Part shown: positions 8,072-15,362 of the stretch, piece after piece
Layout: each line of letters opens with the position of its first letter
Position numbering within the stretch: the first letter of the stretch is position 1
DNA from: Streptomyces harenosi
GTDB lineage: Bacteria; Actinomycetota; Actinomycetes; Streptomycetales; Streptomycetaceae
Assembly: GCF_011008945.1 (NCBI RefSeq)
Contig: NZ_WYCT01000029.1
Span: 1 to 37,759 of the forward strand
Reading direction: 5' to 3'
Length of the DNA stretch: 37,759 bases
The notes under the pieces: generated by a model
The model's database searches: none
What the model was told of the DNA's origin: nothing
Seen by the model: the letters and a program-made list of their open reading frames with translations, nothing else
Made by a program: the position numbers and the translations under genes

Positions 8072-8100
8072 TGTATACCCCTGTGGGGTATCCGGCGCAA
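8072..8100 (-). promoter_or_regulatory. copZ promoter with CsoR-like operator
   Basis: Read on the minus strand, TTGCGC (8100-8095), a 17-base spacer and TATACA (8077-8072) form a good promoter. The spacer holds the palindrome ATACCCC-TGT-GGGGTAT (8075-8091), which also covers half of the -10 box. TACCCC/GGGGTA arms are the known motif of actinobacterial CsoR copper repressors. No csoR gene is in the window. Confidence 0.82.
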
Positions 8101-8113
8101 GTCTCGCCGTCGC

Positions 8114-8141
8114 TTGACTTAGTACCCCCCAGGGGTATGGT
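8114..8141 (+). promoter_or_regulatory. Rightward copper promoter with second CsoR-like operator
   Basis: TTGACT (8114-8119), a 16-base spacer and TATGGT (8136-8141) form the rightward promoter. The palindrome TACCCC-CCA-GGGGTA (8123-8137) lies in the spacer and touches the -10 box, with the same 3-base centre as the leftward operator. The centres of the two operators are 47 bp apart. A start of transcription about seven bases past the -10 box falls at about 8148-8149, right at an ATG. Confidence 0.8.
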
Positions 8142-8148
8142 GAGCTGC

Positions 8149-8208
8149 ATGAAGGGCCTCACGCGCCGGACGGAGGCCGTGTTTCCACGAGGGAGACCAT
8201 CGCCATGA
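8149..8208 (+). CDS. Possible 19-aa leaderless leader peptide
   Basis: An ATG at 8149 sits seven bases past the -10 box, where transcription should start, and opens a 19-codon frame (MKGLTRRTEAVFPRGRPSP). Its TGA overlaps the ATG of the exported copper protein as ATGA. The peptide is basic and has no Cys or His, so it is unlikely to bind copper itself. Leaderless translation is common in actinobacteria, and the overlap would couple translation of the downstream gene to it. It could equally be chance in a 5' leader. Confidence 0.35.
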   Translation: MKGLTRRTEAVFPRGRPSP

Positions 8209-9191
8209 ACACCGGACTGAGGATCACGGCCTTCGCCGCCGCGCTGACCGCGGCGTTCGGCGCCGCCTACGGCGTGGGCAAGGGCGTCGACCCGGTCGTC
8301 GAGAACACCGCGCCCGCGGCCCACGACACGCACGGCCGGACCTCACCGGCGGCGCGGGAGGGCGGCGGGCACGCGGCCCGGGAGAGCGCCCTGGCCGCCG
8401 GAGTGCAGATCTCCGAGAACGGCTACACGCTCGACCTCGCCACCCCGCGCGTGTCCGCCGGCGAACGCACCACCCTGCGGTTCACCGTCCGCGACGAGGC
8501 GGGCCGCGCCGTCACCGCCTTCCGGCGCGAGCACGGCAAGGAACTGCACCTGATCCTGGCCTCGCGGGACCTGACGACCTACCGCCACCTGCACCCCGAA
8601 CGCGCCGCCGACGGCACCTGGAGCGCCCCCGTCGAACTGCCCCGCGCGGGCGGCTACCGGGTTTTCGCCGACTTCACCCCGGCACGCGAGGGCGCCGGGA
8701 ACCTCACCCTCGGCGCGGACCTGGCCGCCGCGGGCCGCTACGCGCCGCGGGAGCTGCCCGCCCCGGCCGCCACCGCCAGGACCGGCGGCTACGAGGTGGA
8801 ACTGGCCGGCACCCTGCGTCCCGGCCGGGCGAGCGGGCTGACCCTGAAGGTCTCCCGCGACGGCAGGCCCGTGACCGACCTCCAGCCCTACCTCGGCGCC
8901 TACGGCCACCTGGTGGCCCTGCGCTCCGGAGACCTCGCCTACCTCCACGTCCATCCCGGCGGCGAGCCCGGCGACGGCACGACGAAGCCCGGCCCGGCCG
9001 TCTCCTTCACGGCCACCGCGCCCAGCGGCGGCACCTACCGGCTCTTCCTGGACTTCCGGCACGAAGGGCGCGTGCACACCGCGGCGTTCACGGTCAGGGC
9101 GGAGGCGCCGGAGACCGCGGAGCGGCTGTCCGGCACCGCGGAGGAGCGCCCCGGCCGGGGCGACGGGCACTCCGGCGGCCACGGCCACTGA
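8205..9191 (+). CDS. Exported His-rich protein of the copper locus
   Basis: This 328-aa protein starts with an uncleaved-anchor-like or signal segment (hydrophobic at about residues 6-25), so it is probably outside the membrane or tethered to it. A His-containing linker to about residue 60 follows. Then come two related beta-rich modules. Module 1 has ELHLILASRDLTTYRHLHPE and ends GGYRVFADF; module 2 has GHLVALRSGDLAYLHVHPGGE and ends GGTYRLFLDF. Each offers one His plus an HxH pair at similar spacing, and the C-terminus is HSGGHGH. Parts resemble YtkA/FixH-like beta domains. It shares a CsoR-like divergent promoter region with copZ-copA, so copper binding or buffering outside the cell membrane is a reasonable inference. 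No enzyme motif is visible. ATG 8205 has GAGGGAG 11 bases upstream and overlaps the stop of a 19-codon ORF. Confidence 0.8.
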   Translation: MNTGLRITAFAAALTAAFGAAYGVGKGVDPVVENTAPAAHDTHGRTSPAAREGGGHAARESALAAGVQISENGYTLDLATPRVSAGERTTLRFTVRDEAGRAVTAFRREHGKELHLILASRDLTTYRHLHPERAADGTWSAPVELPRAGGYRVFADFTPAREGAGNLTLGADLAAAGRYAPRELPAPAATARTGGYEVELAGTLRPGRASGLTLKVSRDGRPVTDLQPYLGAYGHLVALRSGDLAYLHVHPGGEPGDGTTKPGPAVSFTATAPSGGTYRLFLDFRHEGRVHTAAFTVRAEAPETAERLSGTAEERPGRGDGHSGGHGH

Positions 9192-9218
9192 CGGCCCCGC
9201 GGAACCTCACCGCCGTAA

Positions 9219-9252
9219 CGGGTCCCGGGCCGCGCGACCGGCCCGGGACCCG
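9219..9252. terminator. Bidirectional terminator
   Basis: The arms CGGGTCCCGGGCC (9219-9231) and GGCCCGGGACCCG (9240-9252) are perfect 13-base reverse complements around an 8-base loop. It fills the gap between the convergent copper-protein and DeoR genes, 27 bases past the first stop and 3 bases past the second. Confidence 0.78.
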
Positions 9253-9255
9253 CCC

Positions 9256-10035
9256 TCACGCCGTCACGACGCCGATCCCGGCCTCCTCGAAGCGGCGCAC
9301 CGTCTCCGCGTCGGCCGCCGCGTCCGTCACCAGCGTGTCCACCGCCTCGGCGGCGCAGATCCGCGCGAACGCCCGCCGGCCCAGCTTGCTGGAGTCGGCG
9401 GCCACCACGACCCGCCCGGCACGCTCGCACAGCAGCCGGTTGATCGCGGCCTCCGCCTCGTCATGGGCCGCGGCGCCGTGCACGACGTCGAAGGCGACCA
9501 CCCCCAGCACCGCCACGTCCACCGTGATCTGGCCCAGCACCCCGTCCGCCAGCGGCCCGATGAGCTCATAGGACTGCGCCCGCGCGACCCCGCCCGTCAC
9601 CACGATCTTGAACTGGGGCCGCACGGCGAGCTCGTTTGCGATGTTGAGCGCGTTGGTGACGACGGTCAGGGCGGGCGACCCGGCGGCCAGGTCCCCGCGC
9701 TCGGCCAGCGCGCGGGCCACTTCCGTGGTGGTGGTGCCGCCGGTCAGCCCCACCGCCTCGCCGGGCGCCACGAGCGCGGCGACCGCCTTGGCGATGCGCT
9801 GCTTCTCGGAGGCGCGGCGGGCCGTCTTGTAGCGCAGGGGCAGTTCGTACGAGACTCCGTGCACCACCGCGCCACCCCGGGTGCGGACGAGCATCTGCTG
9901 CTCGGCGAGCCGGTCGAAGTCGCGGCGGATCGTCGCCGCCGACACCTCCAGCTCGGCCGCCGCCTCCTCGACGTCCAGCCGGCCGCGCTCGACGAGCAGC
10001 TCCAGCAGCGCCTTCCAGCGGGCGTCGCGCGACAT
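9256..10035 (-). CDS. DeoR/AgaR-family sugar repressor
   Basis: This 259-aa repressor has the DeoR winged helix-turn-helix at about residues 1-55 (LDVEEAAAELEVSAATIRRDFDRLAEQQML) and then a DeoRC sugar-phosphate sensor domain. That domain shows the family's LTGGTTTTEVARAL and ADSSKLGRRAF stretches, a fold related to ribose-5-phosphate isomerase. Such proteins leave DNA when a phosphorylated sugar binds. The start is uncertain between ATG 10041 and ATG 10035; I chose 10035 because GGAG lies six bases before it but directly abuts 10041. It diverges from the SIS isomerase and class II aldolase genes, and the intergenic DNA has an inverted pair of 14-bp sites. It therefore very probably represses both that operon and itself. 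The effector is likely a hexose or amino-sugar phosphate used by those enzymes. Confidence 0.9.
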   Translation of the reverse strand: MSRDARWKALLELLVERGRLDVEEAAAELEVSAATIRRDFDRLAEQQMLVRTRGGAVVHGVSYELPLRYKTARRASEKQRIAKAVAALVAPGEAVGLTGGTTTTEVARALAERGDLAAGSPALTVVTNALNIANELAVRPQFKIVVTGGVARAQSYELIGPLADGVLGQITVDVAVLGVVAFDVVHGAAAHDEAEAAINRLLCERAGRVVVAADSSKLGRRAFARICAAEAVDTLVTDAAADAETVRRFEEAGIGVVTA

Positions 10036-10097
10036 CCGCATCTCCGTTCCCGTGCTCCGTGCGTCGTGGAGACCCTAGCGCACCCGGCTTCTCGCAG

Positions 10098-10147
10098 AAT
10101 GCTTGATTCTGATCGAAAGAGCGCTGTACTTTGCAGGAACAAGCATT
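10098..10147. promoter_or_regulatory. Inverted operator pair between the repressor and isomerase genes
   Basis: AATGCTTGATTCTG (10098-10111) and CAGGAACAAGCATT (10134-10147) are inverted copies matching at 12 of 14 positions; the outer eight bases are identical. The repeat unit is displaced by 42 bp, close to four helical turns, so two repressor units would bind the same DNA face. A rightward promoter, TTGATT (10103-10108), 16 bases, TGTACT (10125-10130), lies between the outer ends, and the second arm would cover the transcription start. This is the likely site of the DeoR/AgaR protein. Confidence 0.75.
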
Positions 10148-10164
10148 ACAGGGAGGGGTACGGC

Positions 10165-11046
10165 ATGACCCATGTCGCGCACGAGCTGGCCGGCCAGCCC
10201 GAGTGCTGGACCCGCGCGGCGTCCGAGGCGGCGCAGCACCGGGCGGCACTGCCCGCCCCCGGGGAGCGCGTCGCGATCGTCGGCTGCGGCACCTCCTACT
10301 TCATGGCCCAGGCCGCCGCCGCGCTGCGCGAGGACGCGGGGCAGGGCGAGACCGACGCCTTCGCCGCCTCCGAGTTCCCCGCCGGCCGCGCCTACGACCG
10401 GGTCGTCGCCCTCACCCGCTCCGGCACCACCACCGAAGTCCTGGACCTGCTGCGGAAGGTGCGGGGGCGGATCCGCACCACCGCCGTCACCGCCGACCCC
10501 GGCACCCCGGTCATGGCCGCCGCCGACGACGTCGTCGTCCTGGACTACGCCGACGAGCGGTCCGTCGTGCAGACCCGCTTCGCCACCACCGCGCTGACCC
10601 TGCTCCGCGCCCACCTGGGCCTGCACACCGACGCCGCCGTCGCCGACGCCCGGGCCGCCCTCGCGGCCGAGCTGCCCGAAGGGCTCGTGGAGTGCACCCA
10701 GTTCACCTTCCTGGGACGCGGCTGGACGGTCGGACTGGCCAACGAGGCCGCGCTGAAGATGCGCGAGGCGTCCCTGTCCTGGACCGAGGCGTACCCCGCG
10801 ATGGAGTACCGCCACGGCCCCATCAGCGTCACCACCCGCGGCACGGCCACCTGGATGCTCGGGGAGGCCCCCCAGGGGCTGGCCGGCCAGGTGCGGCAGA
10901 CCGGCGGGATGTGGATCGAGGGCCACCTCGACCCGCTGGCCGAACTGGTCCGCGCCCAGCGGCTCGCCGTCGCCGTCGCGGCGGCCCGCGGCCTCGACCC
11001 CGACCGCCCGCGCCACCTCACCCGCTCGGTGATCCTCGAGCCCTGA
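10165..11046 (+). CDS. SIS-domain sugar isomerase/deaminase (AgaS-like)
   Basis: This 293-aa cytoplasmic protein contains two SIS (sugar isomerase) halves. The first has VGCGTSYFMAQAAA, a phosphosugar-binding glycine-rich loop, and LTRSGTTTEVLDLL with the Ser/Thr-rich phosphate site. The second has FLGRGWTVGLANEAALKMREASLSWTEAYPAMEYRHGP, close to the C-terminal isomerase part of GlmS-like proteins. The length and the lack of a glutaminase domain fit AgaS/FrlB-type ketose/aldose isomerases or amino-sugar-phosphate deaminases. ATG 10165 has GGGAGGGG six bases upstream. It lies 36 bases before the aldolase, so the two form an operon that the divergent DeoR protein likely controls. The most likely job is to convert a (amino)sugar phosphate into a ketose phosphate for the catabolic route. 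The exact substrate is open. Confidence 0.88.
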   Translation: MTHVAHELAGQPECWTRAASEAAQHRAALPAPGERVAIVGCGTSYFMAQAAAALREDAGQGETDAFAASEFPAGRAYDRVVALTRSGTTTEVLDLLRKVRGRIRTTAVTADPGTPVMAAADDVVVLDYADERSVVQTRFATTALTLLRAHLGLHTDAAVADARAALAAELPEGLVECTQFTFLGRGWTVGLANEAALKMREASLSWTEAYPAMEYRHGPISVTTRGTATWMLGEAPQGLAGQVRQTGGMWIEGHLDPLAELVRAQRLAVAVAAARGLDPDRPRHLTRSVILEP

Positions 11047-11082
11047 CGACCAGGAAGCCCGCACCCGGAAAGGGACCGGCCC

Positions 11083-11958
11083 GTGCCCCTCGCCACCACC
11101 GGCGACCTGGTCACCGCCGCCGCAGCCGCGCGCCGTGCCGTCGCCGCCTTCAACATCATCACCCTGGAGCACGTCGAAGCCGTCGTCGCCGGCGCCGAGA
11201 CCGCCGGCACCCCGGTCGTCCTCCAGGTCAGCGAGAACGCGGTGAAGTACCGCTACGGGCGGCTGCTGCCCCTGGCCCGCGCCGCCGTCGCCGCCGCCGA
11301 ACGCGCCGCCGTGCCCGTCGCCCTGCATCTGGACCATGTCCAGAGCGACACCCTGCTGCGCCAGGCCCCCCAGGCCGGTTTCAGCTCGGTGATGTACGAC
11401 GCCTCCCACCTGCCGTACGCCGAGAACCTCGCCGCCACCAGGGCGGCCGCCGACTGGGCGCACGCCCGGGGACTGTGGATCGAGGCAGAGCTGGGCGAGG
11501 TGGGCGGCAAGGACGGGCACCCCCCGCTGGACGCCCACGCGCCCGGGGCCCGCACCGACCCCGCCGAGGCCCGCGCCTTCGTCGCCGACTCCGGGGTCGA
11601 CGCCCTCGCGGTCGCCGTCGGCAGCGCGCACGCGATGACCACCCGCACCGCCGCCCTCGACCACGACCTCGTCAAACGCCTGGCCGGCACCCTGGACGTG
11701 CCGCTCGTCCTGCACGGCTCCTCCGGCCTGCCGGACGGCGAGCTCGCCGCGGCCGTCGCGAACGGCATCACCAAGATCAACGTAGGCACCGCCCTGAACA
11801 TCGCCATGACCGGCGCCATCCGGGAGTACCTCGCCGCCCGTCCCGAGGCCGTGGACTCGCGCGGCTACCTCACGGTGGGGCGGGAGGCCATGGTCCGCAC
11901 GGTCGTGGAGATCGTCCGGGCGCTCGGCGGCCCACCCCCCGGCCGCCCTACCGCCTGA
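11083..11958 (+). CDS. Class II fructose/tagatose-bisphosphate aldolase
   Basis: This is a 291-aa zinc-dependent aldolase of the GatY/KbaY/FbaA type, which splits a ketose 1,6-bisphosphate into dihydroxyacetone phosphate and glyceraldehyde 3-phosphate. The catalytic Asp84 and zinc ligands His85, His183 and His211 are present (HLDHV, SAHAMTT, VLHGSSGLP) and match the spacing of E. coli KbaY. The phosphate-binding stretch GITKINVGTALN is also there. A short form like this suggests tagatose-type substrates more than the longer glycolytic FbaA. The start is GTG 11083, with GGAAAGGGA upstream. It is the second gene of the isomerase operon. Its 3' end overlaps the convergent methyltransferase gene by 11 bases. 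The enzyme class is firm; the choice between tagatose, fructose and another ketose is not settled. Confidence 0.92.
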   Translation: MPLATTGDLVTAAAAARRAVAAFNIITLEHVEAVVAGAETAGTPVVLQVSENAVKYRYGRLLPLARAAVAAAERAAVPVALHLDHVQSDTLLRQAPQAGFSSVMYDASHLPYAENLAATRAAADWAHARGLWIEAELGEVGGKDGHPPLDAHAPGARTDPAEARAFVADSGVDALAVAVGSAHAMTTRTAALDHDLVKRLAGTLDVPLVLHGSSGLPDGELAAAVANGITKINVGTALNIAMTGAIREYLAARPEAVDSRGYLTVGREAMVRTVVEIVRALGGPPPGRPTA

Positions 11959-13111
11959 CGGCCTTCAGCACCACGAACTTCGGATCACTGGCCACCACCC
12001 GGCTGTTGCCGAACAGGCGCCGCAGCTTGACGTGGTAGCCCAGGTGCCGGTTGCCGACCACCCACAGCTCGCCGCCGGGCCGCAGCGCGCGCCGCGCCCC
12101 GCTGAACATCCGCCATGCCGTGGCGTCGGTCGTCGCCTGGTGGGTGTGGAACGGCGGGTTGTTCAGCACCAGGTCGACGCTGCCGTCCGGCACCCCCGAC
12201 AGCCCGTCACCGACCCGGAACTCCGCCTGCCCCGGCGCCCCGTTCGCCTTGAACGTGGCCTCGGCCGAGGCCACGGCCTGGAACGACTCGTCGGTGAACA
12301 GCACCTCGGCCCCAGGGCCCGCCAGCGCCACCGCCGTGCCGACGACACCGTTGCCGCATCCGAGGTCCACCACCTTCCGCGGACCGCGCGCCCCGGGCAG
12401 ATGCCGCAGGAAGAAACGGGTGCCGATGTCGAGCCGGTCGGCGCAGAAGACCCCCGCGTGGTTGACGACCGGGCGGCCGGAGACCGGACCGATCCCGTCG
12501 GGCAGGGTGTAGCGCAGCGGCCAGGGGTTGGCGGGCCGTTCGAGCGCCGGATCCGGTGTGGAGAAGATCAGCCGGGCCTTCTTCTCCGCCAGCGAGGTCC
12601 GGGTCGGACCGATGATCCGCTCGAACAGCCGCAGCGTCGAGGTGTGGATCTCCTTGACCATCCCCGTGCCCACCACGAGCGTGCCCGCGTGCACCGCCGG
12701 GGCCAGCCGCAGCAACTGGTCCTCCAGCAGCGCCAGGCTCTTGGGCACCCGCACCAGCAGGACGTCGATCCGCTCCGGCGGCGGGTCCTGCGTGGTGAGC
12801 AGCCTGGCCGCGTCCGGCTCGACGCCGTTGCGCGCCAGGTTGGCCCGGGTCGCCTCCCGGCCGAGCCAGGAATCGGTGATCTGCACCGGCCGGTGCTCCG
12901 CCAGCGCCGTCACCAGCGCGCCCCACCGGTCGCCGACGACCACGACCGTGCCGGACAGGGACGGGCGCCGCTCGGCGAGGTGCCGCAGGAGGTACTCGTC
13001 GGAGGCGTCCCAGGCGCGCAGCCTCTCGCGCGCGTCCTCGGGGAATCGGGTCAGCACCCGCTCGCCCCACGGCGTCGGCATGCGGTCACTACGGTCGCTG
13101 TGGTCGTTCAT
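11948..13111 (-). CDS. rlmG: RlmG-like 23S rRNA guanine methyltransferase
   Basis: This 387-aa S-adenosylmethionine-dependent methyltransferase has two related Rossmann halves. The first (to about 190) is degenerate. The second has the SAM loop VVDLGCGNGVVGTAVAL and the base-flipping motif NPPFH typical of RsmC/RlmG N2-guanine enzymes. The N-terminal stretch LRAWDASDEYLLRHL closely resembles RlmG, which modifies G1835 in E. coli 23S rRNA, and the length fits RlmG better than RsmC. I took ATG 13111; an ATG at 13081 is possible, and neither has a ribosome-binding site. TAGCCT lies nine bases upstream of 13111, so a nearly leaderless message is plausible. It diverges from the AlkB-like gene and converges with the aldolase (11-base overlap). 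RsmC-type activity on 16S rRNA cannot be excluded. Confidence 0.87.
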   Translation of the reverse strand: MNDHSDRSDRMPTPWGERVLTRFPEDARERLRAWDASDEYLLRHLAERRPSLSGTVVVVGDRWGALVTALAEHRPVQITDSWLGREATRANLARNGVEPDAARLLTTQDPPPERIDVLLVRVPKSLALLEDQLLRLAPAVHAGTLVVGTGMVKEIHTSTLRLFERIIGPTRTSLAEKKARLIFSTPDPALERPANPWPLRYTLPDGIGPVSGRPVVNHAGVFCADRLDIGTRFFLRHLPGARGPRKVVDLGCGNGVVGTAVALAGPGAEVLFTDESFQAVASAEATFKANGAPGQAEFRVGDGLSGVPDGSVDLVLNNPPFHTHQATTDATAWRMFSGARRALRPGGELWVVGNRHLGYHVKLRRLFGNSRVVASDPKFVVLKAVRR

Positions 13112-13166
13112 CGTGCGTCCAGGCTAGCCGAGCCGCAGCTCAGACCCGTTCGGGCAGGATGGGGAC

Positions 13167-13829
13167 ATGGACGGCGAGCTGTTCCCCCGGATACGGACCG
13201 AGGTCGCGCCCGGCGCGGTGCACGTACCGGACTGGCTGGACGCCGCGGGCCAGAGAAGACTCCTGGACGCCTGCCGGGAGTGGGCCCGCCCGCCGGCCGG
13301 ACTGCGCACGGTCCGCACCCCCGGCGGCGGCACGATGACCGCCCGGCAGGTGTGCCTCGGCCGCCACTGGTATCCGTACGGTTACGCCCGCACCGCCGTC
13401 GACGGCGACGGCTCCCCGGTGAAGCCCTTCCCCGCCTGGCTGGGCGAACTGGGCCGCCGCGCGGTGGCCGACGCGCTCGGCGCGGCACAGGCCGGCCCGG
13501 AGCCCTACGACATCGCGCTGATCAACTTCTACGACGGCGACGCCCGCATGGGCATGCACCGCGACGGCGACGAGGCGTCACCCGCCCCGGTGGTCTCCCT
13601 GAGCCTCGGCGACACCTGCGTGTTCCGCTTCGGCAACACCGAGACCCGCGCCCGGCCCTACACCGACGTCGAGCTGCGCAGCGGCGACCTGTTCGTGTTC
13701 GGGGGGCCCTCCCGGCTCGCGTACCACGGCGTCCCCCGGGTGCGCGCGGGCACGGCACCCCCCGCGCTGCGGCTGGCCGGGCGGCTGAACATCACGCTCC
13801 GGGTCAGCGGATTCCCGGCCGACGGGTAG
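13167..13829 (+). CDS. alkB: AlkB-like 2-oxoglutarate/Fe(II) dioxygenase
   Basis: AlkB enzymes remove methyl groups from alkylated DNA or RNA bases by oxidative demethylation. The 220-aa protein has the iron-binding set HxD...H: His131 and Asp133 in GMHRDGDE, and His187 in YHGVPR. The 2-oxoglutarate-binding arginines lie in GRLNITLR near the C-terminus. NFYDGDARMGMHRD and the beta-barrel stretch SLSLGDTCVFRFG are standard for AlkB. The nucleotide-recognition lid is in the first 80 residues. ATG 13167 lies six bases after CAGGAT (13155-13160) with no well-spaced ribosome-binding site, which suggests a leaderless transcript. It shares a 55-base divergent region with the rRNA methyltransferase. 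No adaptive-response (Ada) genes are near. Identification is firm; whether the main substrate is DNA or RNA is not. Confidence 0.92.
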   Translation: MDGELFPRIRTEVAPGAVHVPDWLDAAGQRRLLDACREWARPPAGLRTVRTPGGGTMTARQVCLGRHWYPYGYARTAVDGDGSPVKPFPAWLGELGRRAVADALGAAQAGPEPYDIALINFYDGDARMGMHRDGDEASPAPVVSLSLGDTCVFRFGNTETRARPYTDVELRSGDLFVFGGPSRLAYHGVPRVRAGTAPPALRLAGRLNITLRVSGFPADG

Positions 13830-13865
13830 GCGTCCGGGGCCGCGGATCATGGGAGACTCGCCTTC

Positions 13866-15116
13866 ATGAGCGGCAAGGCGGACCCCCGGGGCACGGGGGA
13901 AGGGAGCACCCCGGCGAGCGTGACCAGGACCCGGCTGGACCGGGGGCGGGGGGTGCTCGGGCCCGCGCTGGAGCTGGTGCACACCGGACGCGCGCCCACC
14001 CGTGCCGTCCTCACCGCCGAGCTCGGCGTGACCCGGGCGACGGCCGGTGCCGTAGCCGCCGAACTGGAGGCGCTCGGCCTGATCCGGGTCGACGCCCGCC
14101 CGGGCGCGGCGGCCGGTTCGCAGGGCCGCCCCTCGCACCGGCTGGCCGTCGCCGAGGACGGGCCGGTCGCGCTCGCCGCCCAGGTCCACGCCGACGGTTT
14201 CCGGGCCGCGCTGGTCGGGCTCGGGGGCCGGATCGTCGCCACCGCCCCCGGCTGCGAGGTCGTCGACGCCGACCCGGCCAAGGTGCTCGGCTCCGTCGTC
14301 GAGGCGGGCGCCGACCTGCTGCGCGCCACCGGACGGCGCTGTGTGGGCGCCGGACTCGCCGTGCCCTCCGCGGTGGCCGAACCGGCCGGGCTGGCGCTGA
14401 ACCCGCTCCACCTGGCCTGGCCCGCGGGCGCGCCCGTACGGGAGATCTTCGCCGAGCAGGTGCGCGCCGCCGGTATCGACGGTCCCGTGTTCACCGCGAA
14501 CGACGTCAACCTCGCCGCGCTCGCCGAGCACCGGCACGGGGCCGGCCGGGGCGCGCGCCACCTGCTGTGCGTGGCCACGGGCCACCGGGGCGTCGGCGGC
14601 GCCCTCGTCCTCGACGGGCGTCTGCACCGGGGCAGCTCCGGCCTCGCCCTGGAGGTCGGCCACCTCACCGTCAACCCCGAGGGCCGCCCCTGTTACTGCG
14701 GCAGCCGGGGCTGCCTGGACGTGGAGGCCGACCCGCTGGCCTTCCTGACCGCCGCCGGACGCGAGCCGGGGCCCGAGGTGTCGCTGCTGCAGCAGGCCGA
14801 CGACCTGATCCGCGGCCACTACGCCGACCCGGCCGTGCGCACGGCGACCGAGGCCCTCATCGACCGGCTCGGCCTGGGCCTGGCCGGCCTGGTCAACATC
14901 CTCAATCCGGACCGGATCATCCTCGGCGGCCTGCACCGCACCCTCCTGGGCGCCGACCCGGACCGGCTGCGCGCGGTCGTCGCCGACCGCAGCCTGTGGG
15001 GACAGAGCGGCGGTGTGCCCATCCTGCCGTGCACGCTCGACCACAACAGCCTGGTCGGCGCGGCCGAACTGGCCTGGCAGCCCGTGCTGGACGACCCGCT
15101 GGCCGTGCTCGGCTAG
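13866..15116 (+). CDS. ROK-family transcriptional regulator
   Basis: This 416-aa protein has an N-terminal winged helix-turn-helix (about 25-80, ALELVHTGRAPTRAVLTAELGVTRATAGAVAAELEALGLI, given here only as a position guide) fused to a ROK sugar-binding domain. The ROK zinc motif is CYCGSRGC (Cys276, Cys278, Cys283), with the His before it in GHLTVN. The expected first phosphate loop (DIGGTK in ROK kinases) is replaced by QVHADGFR, so ATP binding and kinase action are unlikely. ANDVNLAALAE retains the Asp used in sugar binding. It therefore most likely acts as a sugar-responsive repressor like NagC or XylR. ATG 13866 has GGGAG ten bases upstream. It follows the AlkB-like gene by 36 bases on the same strand, so cotranscription is possible but functionally odd. 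The regulated genes and the ligand are unknown. Confidence 0.88.
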   Translation: MSGKADPRGTGEGSTPASVTRTRLDRGRGVLGPALELVHTGRAPTRAVLTAELGVTRATAGAVAAELEALGLIRVDARPGAAAGSQGRPSHRLAVAEDGPVALAAQVHADGFRAALVGLGGRIVATAPGCEVVDADPAKVLGSVVEAGADLLRATGRRCVGAGLAVPSAVAEPAGLALNPLHLAWPAGAPVREIFAEQVRAAGIDGPVFTANDVNLAALAEHRHGAGRGARHLLCVATGHRGVGGALVLDGRLHRGSSGLALEVGHLTVNPEGRPCYCGSRGCLDVEADPLAFLTAAGREPGPEVSLLQQADDLIRGHYADPAVRTATEALIDRLGLGLAGLVNILNPDRIILGGLHRTLLGADPDRLRAVVADRSLWGQSGGVPILPCTLDHNSLVGAAELAWQPVLDDPLAVLG

Positions 15117-15362
15117 GGAGCCGCCCGGCAACCGGCCCCGGCCCGTCCCGACCGGCCCGCCGGAGGTCTTCGGAGCCCGCCACAGCGGCCGGGGCGGCCA
15201 CCGCGGCGGTCCCGCGGCCGGGCGCCCGCCCACCGGAGCCCGCGGTCGCGAGCGGCACCGCGGAGGGGAGGCCGCGCTCTCGCGCCGCGCCGCCCACGTG
15301 GCTGAGCGCGCCCTGCCGACGGAGGGCCGGGGGCCCCTGGCCGAGCGCCCTACGGACCGCGC

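Noticed and set aside
13866..15116. Sugar kinase function for the ROK protein
   Set aside because: The ATP-binding DxGxT loop is missing and an N-terminal helix-turn-helix is present, so a regulator is the better call.
15325..15342. GGCCGGGGGCCCCTGGCC as a terminator between ROK and DUF4865 genes
   Set aside because: The strong centre GGGGCCCC leaves no loop, so only a weak hairpin could form; in such GC-rich DNA this is expected by chance.
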